Assembly: GCA_002727315.1 (NCBI GenBank)
Contig: PBWR01000012.1
Location: 1-64,000 of the forward strand
Reading direction: 5' to 3'
Source: Alphaproteobacteria bacterium
GTDB lineage: Bacteria; Pseudomonadota; Alphaproteobacteria; UBA6615
DNA: 64,000 nucleotides
Below are positions 17,237 through 25,771 of the stretch, piece by piece. Both the position numbers and the translations under genes were made by a program. Numbering within the stretch: the first letter of the stretch is position 1; each line of letters starts with the position of its first letter. Below the pieces are notes generated by a model that searched no databases, was not told the origin of the DNA, and saw only the letters and a program-made list of their open reading frames with translations.

Positions 17237-17524
17237 ATGGCTTTTCGGCGAGGAACGCGTGGGGATGACCACCTCACGGGCAGCAGTGGGCGCGATCTAC
17301 TGAGCGGCCGCGACGGTGACTGTGCGATAACGGAGATCGAGGCCAACAGCGGCTCCGGTGATCGTCGGGATATCCGGGAATTCGGTTTCTCGTATTTTTC
17401 CTACCTGGTGTCAGCCACCAACGACGCGGGCACGGACACTGAGATCAACCTTTGCGGTGATGATAGCGTCACCCTGCGACGCATTCAGAAGGTCAATCGC
17501 CACGATGACGATTTCCCGTTCTGA
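17237..17524 (+). pseudogene. RTX (hemolysin-type calcium-binding) C-terminal domain remnant
   Basis: The predicted 95-residue product contains GTRGDDHLTGSSGRDLLSGR, a clear but damaged pair of glycine-aspartate RTX nonapeptide repeats. It then has the terminal cap of secreted RTX proteins: FGFSYFSYLV, ATNDAGTDTEINL, DSVTLRRIQK and a C-terminal DDDFPF in place of the usual DADDFIF. RTX proteins are exported by type I secretion and fold on binding calcium. Only about one and a half repeats remain, several glycines and leucines are replaced, no secretion genes are nearby, and the start codon is uncertain. A small divergent secreted RTX protein remains possible, but a decayed 3' end is more likely. 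Confidence 0.6.
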
Positions 17525-17549
17525 TCGGGAAGGCGCTTTCGGGCGCGCC

Positions 17550-18257
17550 TCAGCCATCCAGCTCCGGATAGTGCCGGAAGATCCCGTGTTCGTTGAACGC
17601 GATGCGGTGGCTTGAATCCAGGTAGGCCTGGATGCGCGGCCGGCTGGCAATCGTACCGTGCAGGGCTGTGATGCCGGGATGGTCGGGCTCGAGCCGCGCC
17701 GAGGCTTCAGGGAAGGCGTAGCGCATCCCCTCGATCACCTGGAACAGCGAGAAGTCCGCATGGCTTAGGGTGCCTGCCACCAGGTATCCAGCGTTCGCGG
17801 CGATTGTTCGTTCGAAATAGTCGTAGAACTTCGGGACGCGCATGTTCCGGAAGCTGGGCGCGCGGCGCAACGCCTCGTCGCGCTGGTCTTCGTAGTAGAA
17901 CTCTTTTGCCAGCGGATGGTGCACATCGTGCGCCTCGACCAGAAAGTCGGCCAGCAGCATCGACAGGCGCAGCGCGTCGCGCCGCTCGGCTTCATCCGAC
18001 GGGGTTAAATCGTGCTTCGTGCCCAGATAATCCATGATCAGAGGGGTCTGGGAGACGATGGTATCCCCATCCTTGAGGATCGGTGGCGCGAAGTGCCCGG
18101 AATCCGCAACCACTGCCAACAGAGCGTCCATTCCGCCGCCGTCGGTTTCGGGCTGGCGGATCACGTCGACATAGTCCGTCCCCACATCTTCGAGCAGCAG
18201 ACGGACAAACTCGCCGCGCCCCTGGATCGTCGGCCAGTAATAGAGCTCATACGCCAT
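17550..18257 (-). CDS. Glutathione S-transferase family protein
   Basis: This 235-residue protein begins AYELYYWPTIQGRGEFVRLL, typical of a GST N-terminal thioredoxin fold with a tyrosine near the start (sigma/alpha-like). FAPPILKDGD contains the cis-proline, and SQTPLIMDYL follows as the glutathione gamma-glutamyl contact. The helical C-terminal domain fills residues 90-235. The ATG at 18257 was chosen because GGAGGAACTG lies immediately before it, although the frame is open much further upstream. The gene is divergent from the acyl-CoA synthetase with 69 bases between starts, so the promoters overlap. No substrate can be assigned. Confidence 0.87.
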   Translation of the reverse strand: MAYELYYWPTIQGRGEFVRLLLEDVGTDYVDVIRQPETDGGGMDALLAVVADSGHFAPPILKDGDTIVSQTPLIMDYLGTKHDLTPSDEAERRDALRLSMLLADFLVEAHDVHHPLAKEFYYEDQRDEALRRAPSFRNMRVPKFYDYFERTIAANAGYLVAGTLSHADFSLFQVIEGMRYAFPEASARLEPDHPGITALHGTIASRPRIQAYLDSSHRIAFNEHGIFRHYPELDG

Positions 18258-18326
18258 CAGTTCCTCCGCCATCTTGTTCGGCATAGCCGCCTGCGCCATT
18301 CTAGGACCGGGGAGGTGCTGTTTTCC

Positions 18327-19865
18327 ATGAATCTCAATCAGTTGCTGGTGCGTGCGGCGCAATCGTTTCCTGACCGCATCGCGCTTTCCCATGGAACCGT
18401 GGATTATTGCGACTATGGGACGCTGGCCAGGCATGCGAGCGGTTTGGCTGGGGTCATGCGAGGGGAGCTCGGCCTTGCGGCCGATGACCGTGTGGGTCTG
18501 TTCATGACCAACACGCCGGAATATCTCGAGGCATTCCACGGCGCCCTGCATGCCGGGCTCACCGCACTGCCCATCAACAACAAGCTGCACGAAAAGGAAC
18601 TGGCCTACATCATCGACGATGCCGGTACCGGGGCGCTGTTCGTGACCCCGGATCTGGCGGAGAAGGCCGCCAAGGGTGTGGAGATCGCGGGCAGTAAGGC
18701 CCGTATCGTGGTTGTCGGCGAAAAGGAATATGCCGGTTTTCGCGACGCGGACCCCATGGAAATGGTCGATCGCGGCGACGATGACCTCGCCTGGCTGTTC
18801 TACACGTCCGGAACCACGGGCAACCCCAAAGGCGCGATGCTTTCGCACCGCAATCTGTGGGAGATGATGCTGACCTATTTCATCGATGTGGACCGGGTGC
18901 CGGTTAACGGTGCGGCGCTCCATCCGGCGCCCATGTCCCACGGTTCGGGCTTCTACGGCATCCCCCATCTGGCGGTTGGCGCGCGACAGGTCGTCCCCGA
19001 ATCCGGCGGCTTCGAACCACAGGAAATATTTGATTTATTTCAACACCATGAAGAGGTTTCTTTATTTGCAGCACCAACGATGGTGAAACGTCTCGTCGGT
19101 CATTCGGGGGGTGGTGACGCGGCAAACCTGCGCACCGTGACCTATGGTGGCGGGCCGATGTACGTGGCCGATTTGAAACAGGCACTTGACCGATTCGGGC
19201 CGAAATTCGTGCAGATCTATGGCCAGGGTGAGAGCCCCATGTGCATCACCGTTCTTCCACGCGAAGACCATGTCGACACCGACCATCCGCGCCATGAAGA
19301 ACGCCTGGCCTCCGTGGGCTACGCCCAGTCTGTCGTGCAGGTGAAGGTTGCCGACGGGGACGATCGCGACCTTCCGGTCGGCGAAGTGGGCGAAATCCTG
19401 GTTCATGGCGCTGTCGTCATGCGTGGTTATTGGAACCGCCCGGATGTGAGCGCCGAATCTCTGCGTGGCGGCTGGCTGCACACCGGCGATATGGGAGCCT
19501 TCGATGCGGACGGGTACTTGACCCTCAAGGACCGCTCGAAGGACATGATCATTTCTGGCGGCAGCAATATCTACCCGCGGGAGATCGAGGAGGTGCTGCT
19601 GCGCCATCCCGCGGTCCTGGAATGCGCTGTGGTCGGGCGGCCGCACCCGGAATGGGGCGAGGAGGTGATTGCCTTTGTCACCCCGAACGAAGGTGAGGAC
19701 ATCGATACCGCAGAGCTCGACCGGATGTGCCTCGAGAACATCGCGCGGTTCAAACGGCCCAAGGAATACCGGGTTGCAGGGTCTTTGCCGAAGAACAACT
19801 ACGGCAAGATCGTTAAACGCGAGCTGCGCAATCAGCTTGAAACCGAGGGTAGTGCGGATGGCTGA
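18327..19865 (+). CDS. AMP-dependent acyl-CoA synthetase/ligase
   Basis: This 512-residue enzyme of the ANL superfamily activates a carboxylic acid through an acyl-adenylate and then forms the CoA thioester. The AMP-binding loop YTSGTTGNPKGAML lies at about 159-172. YGQGESPMCIT is the A5-like motif and HTGDMGAFDADGYL holds the ribose-binding Asp. The hinge DRSKDMIISGGSNIYP and the catalytic Lys494 (NNYGKIVKR) complete the set. The ATG at 18327, with GGGGAGGTG upstream, gives a normal N-terminus. Its last eight bases overlap the SDR gene, and an esterase follows, so the three form one unit. Medium-chain fatty, aromatic or branched acids are all possible substrates. Confidence 0.92.
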   Translation: MNLNQLLVRAAQSFPDRIALSHGTVDYCDYGTLARHASGLAGVMRGELGLAADDRVGLFMTNTPEYLEAFHGALHAGLTALPINNKLHEKELAYIIDDAGTGALFVTPDLAEKAAKGVEIAGSKARIVVVGEKEYAGFRDADPMEMVDRGDDDLAWLFYTSGTTGNPKGAMLSHRNLWEMMLTYFIDVDRVPVNGAALHPAPMSHGSGFYGIPHLAVGARQVVPESGGFEPQEIFDLFQHHEEVSLFAAPTMVKRLVGHSGGGDAANLRTVTYGGGPMYVADLKQALDRFGPKFVQIYGQGESPMCITVLPREDHVDTDHPRHEERLASVGYAQSVVQVKVADGDDRDLPVGEVGEILVHGAVVMRGYWNRPDVSAESLRGGWLHTGDMGAFDADGYLTLKDRSKDMIISGGSNIYPREIEEVLLRHPAVLECAVVGRPHPEWGEEVIAFVTPNEGEDIDTAELDRMCLENIARFKRPKEYRVAGSLPKNNYGKIVKRELRNQLETEGSADG

Positions 19866-20658
19866 CCGGCTCACGGACAAGGTCGCGATCGTCACCGGTG
19901 CGGGTTCGATCGGCGATGGATGGGGCAACGGCAAAGCAACGGCCGTGGTGTACGCCCGCGAGGGCGCCAGGGTGCTTTGCGCCGACGTCAATTCCGATGC
20001 CGCCAGAGAGACCGCCGATATCATTGTCGGTGAGGGGGGAACGGCCGACATTTTCGCGGTCGACGTGACCGACAGCGGCCAGGTCGCCGCGATGATTGAA
20101 GCCGCCGTCACCGGCTTCGGCCGGATCGACGTCCTGCACAACAATGTGGGCATCGCGGAAGTCGGCGGTCCCGTCGATACCAGCGAGGAGAGCTGGGACA
20201 GGGTTCATGACGTCAACCTGAAGAGCGCCTATCTGACCAGCAAGTATGCGATTCCACATATGCTCGAGCAGGGCGAGGGCGCCATCGTGAATGTGTCGTC
20301 CATCGCCGGCGAACGTTGGCTTGGCGTGCCCTATATTTCCTATGCGACGACCAAGGCCGCGATGACCCAGATGACCCGGGTGATCGCGCGTCAATACGCA
20401 CCTGACAATATTCGTTGTAATGCGGTTCTGCCCGGCCTGATGCAGACGCCGATGGTCGCGCATTCCCTGCAGGGCGCTTACGCCGATGTGGATGTCGACG
20501 AATTGTGGAAGGCGCGCAACGCGCAAGTTCCCATGGATCGTGTTGGGGATGCCTGGGATGTCGCCTACGCCGCACTGTTTCTGGCGTCTGACGAGGCGCG
20601 CTATGTCACCGGTGCCACGCTTGTCGTCGACGGTGGGCTGACGCTGGGCGTCGGATAA
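19858..20658 (+). CDS. SDR family oxidoreductase
   Basis: This 266-residue protein is a classical short-chain dehydrogenase/reductase. The cofactor motif is somewhat expanded, VTGAGSIGDGWGNGKAT at about 11-27. DVT marks the adenine pocket, NNVGIAEVGG replaces the usual NNAG, and the catalytic tetrad has Ser in VNVSSIAG and Tyr and Lys in YATTK. Translation starts inside the end of the acyl-CoA synthetase gene (eight-base overlap), which points to translational coupling. It probably oxidises or reduces a hydroxyacyl intermediate made after CoA activation, but the substrate is not known. Confidence 0.9.
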   Translation: MADRLTDKVAIVTGAGSIGDGWGNGKATAVVYAREGARVLCADVNSDAARETADIIVGEGGTADIFAVDVTDSGQVAAMIEAAVTGFGRIDVLHNNVGIAEVGGPVDTSEESWDRVHDVNLKSAYLTSKYAIPHMLEQGEGAIVNVSSIAGERWLGVPYISYATTKAAMTQMTRVIARQYAPDNIRCNAVLPGLMQTPMVAHSLQGAYADVDVDELWKARNAQVPMDRVGDAWDVAYAALFLASDEARYVTGATLVVDGGLTLGVG

Positions 20659-20685
20659 GAATTCGCAAATCAGAGAGGCCGAACC

Positions 20686-21639
20686 ATGCCATCACCAGTC
20701 GATCCCGGACTCCAGGCCGTCTTTGACGAACTCAAGGACGTGGGGGCGGCACTGCCGGACCCGGCCGATGTGGGTGTCGAGGCCGCGCGGGCAGCGCGGG
20801 CGCGCTACTATGCCTATCTGAACCAGCCTGACGGCGTGCTTGCTGTCGACGAGGTGCGGGACGTCATGATCGGTGGGCCGCACGGCTCCTTCCTGACGCG
20901 GCTCTATTTCCCGACGGACGAGCGAGGTGTGCCGGTCACCATGTTCATTCATGGCGGTGGTTGGTGGACCGGGGACGTAGAGGTCTACGACCAGATTTGC
21001 CGCCGCCTGGCGATCGAGAGCGGCTGCGCGGTGGCGAGCATCGACTACCGGTTGTGGCCGGAACACCGTTTCCCGGTGCCGGTCGACGAGACGATGGCGG
21101 CCGCGAACTGGATACTGGAAGAGGGGGCGGCCAACGGTCTCGACCCCGCGCGCATCGCATTCTGTGGCGATTCCGCCGGCGCCACCCTGGCCTTGTATGC
21201 GGGATGCGAGCTCAAGGAAACCGGCGCCGTGCAGGCGCTGGCGCTCGTCTATGGTGTTTACTTGCTGGATGTGGACACACCGTCATGGCAAGAGATCGGG
21301 GATGGCAGCTTCGGGCTGACCGTTGCCCAGATGCAGTGGATCTGGGATGGCTACCTGGAGGGCCATGACGCGGATCCGCTGGATCCTCGTATTGCCCCGG
21401 CCCACGCAGACCTGTCCGGCCTTCCCTATACCTGGGTGATGGTGGGCGATCTTGACCCGCTGGTCGATGACAGCCGCTTGCTCTCCGAAAACCTGTCGGC
21501 GGCCGGCGTGCCTCACCAGCTCAAGGTCGAGGAGGGAATGACCCATTTCATCTGGATGTGGCAGCGCCTGTATCAGCGCTCCCGCGCCTCGATCGCGGAG
21601 GCCGGCGCCATCCTCAAGCGCGAATTACGCCGGGACTGA
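20686..21639 (+). CDS. Alpha/beta hydrolase (hormone-sensitive lipase/esterase family)
   Basis: This 317-residue cytoplasmic esterase shows the HSL-family oxyanion motif HGGGWW at about 88-93. The nucleophile motif GDSAGA follows at about 165-170. The catalytic Asp is probably in VMVGDLDPLVDDS and the His in EEGMTHFIW. GAGAGG precedes the ATG. It is the third gene of the synthetase/SDR unit (27 bases after the SDR) and ends five bases from the convergent SDR at 21645. It may release a carboxylic acid from an ester or lactone for the synthetase to activate. That link is inferred from position only. Confidence 0.9.
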   Translation: MPSPVDPGLQAVFDELKDVGAALPDPADVGVEAARAARARYYAYLNQPDGVLAVDEVRDVMIGGPHGSFLTRLYFPTDERGVPVTMFIHGGGWWTGDVEVYDQICRRLAIESGCAVASIDYRLWPEHRFPVPVDETMAAANWILEEGAANGLDPARIAFCGDSAGATLALYAGCELKETGAVQALALVYGVYLLDVDTPSWQEIGDGSFGLTVAQMQWIWDGYLEGHDADPLDPRIAPAHADLSGLPYTWVMVGDLDPLVDDSRLLSENLSAAGVPHQLKVEEGMTHFIWMWQRLYQRSRASIAEAGAILKRELRRD

Positions 21640-21644
21640 ACGGC

Positions 21645-22550
21645 CTACTCCTTGGCCATCACCGCATTGAGATTGGAGACCGCATCCTCGAAAGGCTGCG
21701 GATTTCGAACGTCGACGATGTCGGCCCACATCTCCGCGATCTTTTCCGGCGATATATCGGCCCGGGGATCGACCTGCACACCTTCGCTTTCGACAATCTG
21801 AATGCGTGAATAGTAGCCCGCCGTTGCCGCGATGATGTTGCCGGAATCCGTGCAATCCTCGCTCACAAGATAGGTCACCATTGCCGCGACGGCTTCGGTG
21901 GTCACCAGCTCCGGGTCGTAGGTATTGAAGATCCCGGACGGTTCTGCGATGCGCGTTGCGGCCAACGGGGCCAGCGCATTGACGGTGATGTTGTGGCGCG
22001 CGCCTTCAAGCTTGAGCGTGTTCATGAACCCGACCACGCCCATCTTGGCGGCAGAATAGTTGGTCTGTCCAAAGTTCCCGTAGATGCCCGAATTGGACGA
22101 AACCATTAGGATGCGTCCGTAGTTAGCCTCGCGCATATGGGGATAGGCTGCGTGGGTGACGTAGACCGACCCGAGCAGATGGACTTGCACGACGAACTCG
22201 TAATCGTCGAGGCTCATCTTGTGGAACGTCTTGTCCCGCACGATTCCGGCATTGTTGATGACGATATCCACCTGGCCGTAATTGTCGATCGCGGTCTGGA
22301 CAATCGCTGCGGCGCTGTCGCGCTCGGCCACGCTGTCATAATTGGCCACCGCTTCGCCGCCGCCCGCGCGAATTTCGTCCACCACCGCATCGGCCGGTGT
22401 CGCCGATGTGCCGCTGCCGTCAATCGCGCCGCCGATATCGTTGACGACGACCTTCGCGCCCCGCGCACCCAGTGCGAGCGAATAGTTGCGACCCAGGCCG
22501 TGGCCGGCGCCCGTGACGACGGCAACCCGACCGTCAAATCCGATTTTCAT
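21645..22550 (-). CDS. SDR family oxidoreductase (multifunctional-enzyme type 2-like hydroxyacyl-CoA dehydrogenase)
   Basis: This 301-residue SDR resembles the (3R)-hydroxyacyl-CoA dehydrogenase domain of peroxisomal MFE-2. The N-terminal GRVAVVTGAGHGLGRNYSL cofactor site is followed by VVNDIGG and, after the family insertion, NNAGIVRDKTFHKM. The catalytic Ser is in MVSSNSG and Tyr/Lys in NYSAAK at about 170. The C-terminal 60 residues are longer than in simple SDRs, as in MFE-2-like proteins. GGGGGATATT precedes the ATG. It is transcribed alone, divergent from the TauE gene. A role in beta-oxidation of an unusual acyl-CoA is likely. Confidence 0.9.
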   Translation of the reverse strand: MKIGFDGRVAVVTGAGHGLGRNYSLALGARGAKVVVNDIGGAIDGSGTSATPADAVVDEIRAGGGEAVANYDSVAERDSAAAIVQTAIDNYGQVDIVINNAGIVRDKTFHKMSLDDYEFVVQVHLLGSVYVTHAAYPHMREANYGRILMVSSNSGIYGNFGQTNYSAAKMGVVGFMNTLKLEGARHNITVNALAPLAATRIAEPSGIFNTYDPELVTTEAVAAMVTYLVSEDCTDSGNIIAATAGYYSRIQIVESEGVQVDPRADISPEKIAEMWADIVDVRNPQPFEDAVSNLNAVMAKE

Positions 22551-22769
22551 AATATCCCCCTGTTTTTCCGGTCCCGAAGCCCGGTGCGCAAATGAACGTC
22601 CGATACCTGACGAATTGGTTTCAATCGCAGGACGTTAGTCAAGCTATTCGGCGAAGGAACCGTGCCACGGTTCACTGAATTGCGCGTGGATTTTCGGGGA
22701 CGAGCGCGTTAGCTTTCGCAGCCTGCCCGAGTGGGCAGACCTGAAGTCACTCCCAAAGGTACCATTGCG

Positions 22770-23693
22770 ATGGAATTTCTCGCGGATCTGGACTGGACGC
22801 GATACTGGTTCATGTTCCCCATATCCATGGCGGTTGCAACGACCGCGATGTTGAGCGGGATTGGTGGCGCGGCCTTGTTCGCGCCGATTTTTCTGATCAT
22901 CTTTCCGATCCTGGGGCCGGAATTCGTCCTCGCCGGGACGGCGGCGGCGATCGGCACGGCACTGATGACCGAAGTTTTCGGGTTCTCGTCCGGTTTCGTC
23001 GGCTACTACCGCAAGAAATTGATCCATTTCCGAAGCGCCTATCCGTTCCTGATTGTTGCTGTCCCCGTGGCGATTGTCGGTGCCCTTCTTCTGGCCACCT
23101 TCAAGGAACAGGAAGCATTGCTGAAAGGGGCCTATGCCCTGCTGATGCTGGTGCTCGCCCCAATCATATTCAAACACCATTCGCCCCAGGAAATGCTGAC
23201 CGAGGGCGAAGATCATTTTGCCGGCGACGGCAGAGAACCGGTGAGTATCACGGCGGCTGACGGCCAGACTTACAATTTCAAGAAACCCAAGCAGGGTGTG
23301 GATGGCGCGGCCACGACGGGGGTGGGCGCCTTCCTGACCGGGCTGTTGGGCGTCGGAATTGGGGAAGTGATCATGCCGCAGTTGGTGAAGCGCAATCATG
23401 TGCCGGTGCCGGTTGCCGCCGCGACGTCCGTGTTCACGGTGATCGTTGTGATTGCCGCTGCCTCGTTCACCCAGGTCTCTGCGTTGATCGCGGCCGGCGG
23501 CATGAACGCAATCCCCTGGAACCTGGTTTGCTACACGATTCCCGGCGTGATTATCGGCGGCCAGATCGGGCCTCGGCTACAGGGAACCATCTCTCAACGC
23601 ACCATGGAAAAGACGATCGCCACCTTGTTTGCCATAATCGGCCTGGCGATGGGTTTCATCGCGCTCCGTGAACTCGGGGTCTTCGGCGCCTAA
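22770..23693 (+). CDS. Sulfite exporter TauE/SafE family membrane protein
   Basis: This 307-residue inner-membrane protein has about eight hydrophobic helices arranged in two repeats, with the glycine-rich GIGGAALFAPIFLIIFP segment near the N-terminus and its counterpart GLLGVGIGEVIMPQLV in the second half. TauE/SafE proteins export sulfite, sulfoacetate or other small organic anions. A hydrophilic loop of about 60 residues sits between the repeats. The ATG at 22770 has AAAGGT upstream; an in-frame GTG at 22731 is an alternative. It is followed after 19 bases by a coiled-coil membrane protein that may be co-expressed. Confidence 0.88.
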   Translation: MEFLADLDWTRYWFMFPISMAVATTAMLSGIGGAALFAPIFLIIFPILGPEFVLAGTAAAIGTALMTEVFGFSSGFVGYYRKKLIHFRSAYPFLIVAVPVAIVGALLLATFKEQEALLKGAYALLMLVLAPIIFKHHSPQEMLTEGEDHFAGDGREPVSITAADGQTYNFKKPKQGVDGAATTGVGAFLTGLLGVGIGEVIMPQLVKRNHVPVPVAAATSVFTVIVVIAAASFTQVSALIAAGGMNAIPWNLVCYTIPGVIIGGQIGPRLQGTISQRTMEKTIATLFAIIGLAMGFIALRELGVFGA

Positions 23694-23712
23694 TACGAAG
23701 AGCAGACGTTCA

Positions 23713-24447
23713 ATGTCGCTTGGTTTGTCAGAAAGTAGAAATCGCCGGCGCCGGCGCCGCGAATTCTATGGCACGCTGTTCCGCTGGGGTCTTGTCCTGG
23801 CCGTCGGCCTGGGTGTCGGCTTGTGGGCGAAGGATATTGGTACGGAAGTCGCGCTGCAGGAAGTTCGCGTGCTTGAGCAGCGGATGTCGGAGAATTCCAC
23901 TGAAAGTGCGCGGCTGCGATCGGAAATTGCTGGGTTGAAGACGGCCCTGCGATTGGAGCGTGACCGGGTGTCCGAGTGGCAGGAACGCTATGACGCCGAC
24001 GTCCCAACGATTGCCGAGGCGAAAATTCTCGAAGTCGTGCGCGATCGCGTCGCAAACGGTGTCTCGACAGACCGGCTGGCCGCCGTGGTTGCCTTGGCGC
24101 GCGACGATGTGGGCTGTGAGCCGCTGGGGGACACCAAGCGGTTCGTCGTCAACAATGAAATTCAGACTGGGGCAAACGATTCCGTTTCCTTTGCCGAGGG
24201 TGCGATCACGGTCACCGCATCGGGGACTTCGGCCCGCAATGCGGCCGGACAACCGGAAGCCTGGTTCGATGTGGCCGTGCCCGTCAGGGTGATTTTCAGT
24301 CATCTCGGCGGAGAATCCGTCCAGGCGTCCGGGGTTCTGCCTTTGCATCACTCGGTTGCCGTGGGCGACACGGAATATCGGTTTAGCCTGATCGCGGGTG
24401 CACGCTCGTTCGTTCAGGTGACCGGCGAAGCCTGTCCGTTTTCCTAA
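23713..24447 (+). CDS. Hypothetical single-pass membrane protein with coiled coil
   Basis: I do not recognise this 244-residue protein. Its N-terminus carries a run of arginines (RNRRRRRREFYG), then one transmembrane helix (WGLVLAVGLGVGLWA, about 24-38). A charged heptad-like segment (about 45-95) suggests a coiled coil. The C-terminal 150 residues are predicted to lie in the periplasm and look like beta-rich sequence, with two cysteines that could form a disulfide. The topology is that of a cytoplasm-anchored periplasmic protein. It starts 19 bases after the TauE/SafE exporter and may be its partner, but that rests on adjacency alone. Confidence 0.65.
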   Translation: MSLGLSESRNRRRRRREFYGTLFRWGLVLAVGLGVGLWAKDIGTEVALQEVRVLEQRMSENSTESARLRSEIAGLKTALRLERDRVSEWQERYDADVPTIAEAKILEVVRDRVANGVSTDRLAAVVALARDDVGCEPLGDTKRFVVNNEIQTGANDSVSFAEGAITVTASGTSARNAAGQPEAWFDVAVPVRVIFSHLGGESVQASGVLPLHHSVAVGDTEYRFSLIAGARSFVQVTGEACPFS

Positions 24448-24778
24448 ACGCCAGTTCAAAATCAGGTGTTTGCGTGGGGGAAATACCGGGATTTTCACGT
24501 ATGATCTTCGCGATTGTTTGAAATAAACCCGAACTTGCGGAATGTTTTTGGTTTACGGGGCCTTGTTTCAAACTTGAATCCGACGCTCTAAACGCCTAAA
24601 TCGGTCGGCGATTGGGCGGCAGGATATCCTGCGGGACCCCGCGAACAATAAAAAATGCCGGCTCTGGACGGCAACGGCGAGTACATCGGCGATCGGTGAT
24701 AATCGATGCCCGAATTTTAAATGTCGATCCGGAGCAGGGGCGACCCAATAGGGGCGCCACAAGGGAGGTAGATTCGAC
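24448..24778. other. Intergenic region upstream of the Gld-type ABC operon
   Basis: This 331-base stretch is clearly more AT-rich than its surroundings, especially at 24480-24560 and around 24650, and contains no convincing gene. It should hold the promoter of the four-gene ABC operon. A GGGAGG ribosome-binding site lies at its right end before the GTG start. I see no clear terminator or riboswitch. Confidence 0.5.
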
Positions 24779-25771
24779 GTGACGACATTGCTCGATATCA
24801 AGGGGCTGACGAAGACGTACGGCCCCATCACTGCGGTCGATGACGTTTCATTTTCCGTCGACCAGGGCGAGGTCCTGGGTTTCATCGGGCCGAACGGTTC
24901 GGGAAAATCGACGACGATGAAGATCGTGACGGGTTTTCTGTCTCCGACGTCAGGTGCTGTTGAGGTCGACGGCCTGGATGTCACGCGCCATCCGCTCGAG
25001 ATCAAGCGCAAGATCGGATACCTGCCGGAAGGCGCGCCGCTGTATGGCGATATGACGCCCATGGCCCTGATGAAGTTCGTGTGCAAAGTCCGCCGGCTCT
25101 CGGCCGAACAGACCCGGCGTGGAATGGACTATGCAATCGAAAAGCTCCACATCGAGAACGTGCTTTACCAGCCAATTGAAACACTCTCGAAAGGCTACAA
25201 GCGCCGGGTGGGCCTGGCGCAAGCCATCGTTCACGAGCCCGACCTTCTGATCCTGGACGAGCCGACCGACGGCCTTGATCCGAACCAGAAGCACGAGGTT
25301 CGAGAATTGCTGAAGGAGATGGCCGGCAAAAAGGTCGTGATCATCTCGACCCATATCCTCGAGGAGGTCGAGGCCGTCTGTTCGCGAGCGATAGTTATTG
25401 CAAAGGGACGTTTGGTCGCCGACCAGGATCCGCTGTCCCTGCAGGCACGTTCGCGTTTTCACAATGCTGTCGGCCTTCGGCTGCCGGTCGACCAGGCGGA
25501 GGCCTGTGTCGGGCTCCTCCAGTCTCTTAACGGGGTGCAACAGGTACGCACATCCACGCGCACAGCCAGCATGGTCGAACTTCTGGCTGTTGCCATCGAC
25601 GGGTCGGAAATTCTCGAAACCGTACATTCGGCGATCGACGAGAAGGGTATTCGTGTCGATGAGATATTCGTGGAACGCGGGCGGCTCGAAGATGTGTTCC
25701 GTGACCTGACCTTCGAAGTCGAGGGATTGAAGCAGTCAACGGATGACGACCTGGAGGCGGATCATGCTTAA
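24779..25771 (+). CDS. ABC transporter ATP-binding protein (GldA-like)
   Basis: This 330-residue ATPase drives a Gld/NatA-type ABC complex. Walker A is GPNGSGKST at 37-45, the signature is LSKGYKRRVGLAQA and Walker B is LLILDEPTDGLDPNQ. The C-terminal 100 residues form the regulatory extension typical of the ABC-2 exporter class that includes gliding protein GldA. Translation starts at GTG with GGGAGG nine bases upstream. The last eight bases overlap the permease gene. It heads an operon of ATPase, permease, GldG-like protein and DUF4340 protein. The cargo is unknown. Confidence 0.92.
   Translation: MTTLLDIKGLTKTYGPITAVDDVSFSVDQGEVLGFIGPNGSGKSTTMKIVTGFLSPTSGAVEVDGLDVTRHPLEIKRKIGYLPEGAPLYGDMTPMALMKFVCKVRRLSAEQTRRGMDYAIEKLHIENVLYQPIETLSKGYKRRVGLAQAIVHEPDLLILDEPTDGLDPNQKHEVRELLKEMAGKKVVIISTHILEEVEAVCSRAIVIAKGRLVADQDPLSLQARSRFHNAVGLRLPVDQAEACVGLLQSLNGVQQVRTSTRTASMVELLAVAIDGSEILETVHSAIDEKGIRVDEIFVERGRLEDVFRDLTFEVEGLKQSTDDDLEADHA

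Noticed and set aside
17526..17550. Short inverted repeat between the RTX remnant and the GST gene
   Set aside because: The stem is about six bases with no T tract, so it is too weak to call a terminator.
18258..18968. Long N-terminal extension of the GST on the minus strand
   Set aside because: It is antisense to the acyl-CoA synthetase gene, and the GST domain with its own GGAGGAACTG site starts at 18257.
19669..19857. Extended N-terminus of the SDR gene at 19858
   Set aside because: The extension lies wholly within the acyl-CoA synthetase gene in another frame and lacks SDR-like sequence before the cofactor motif.
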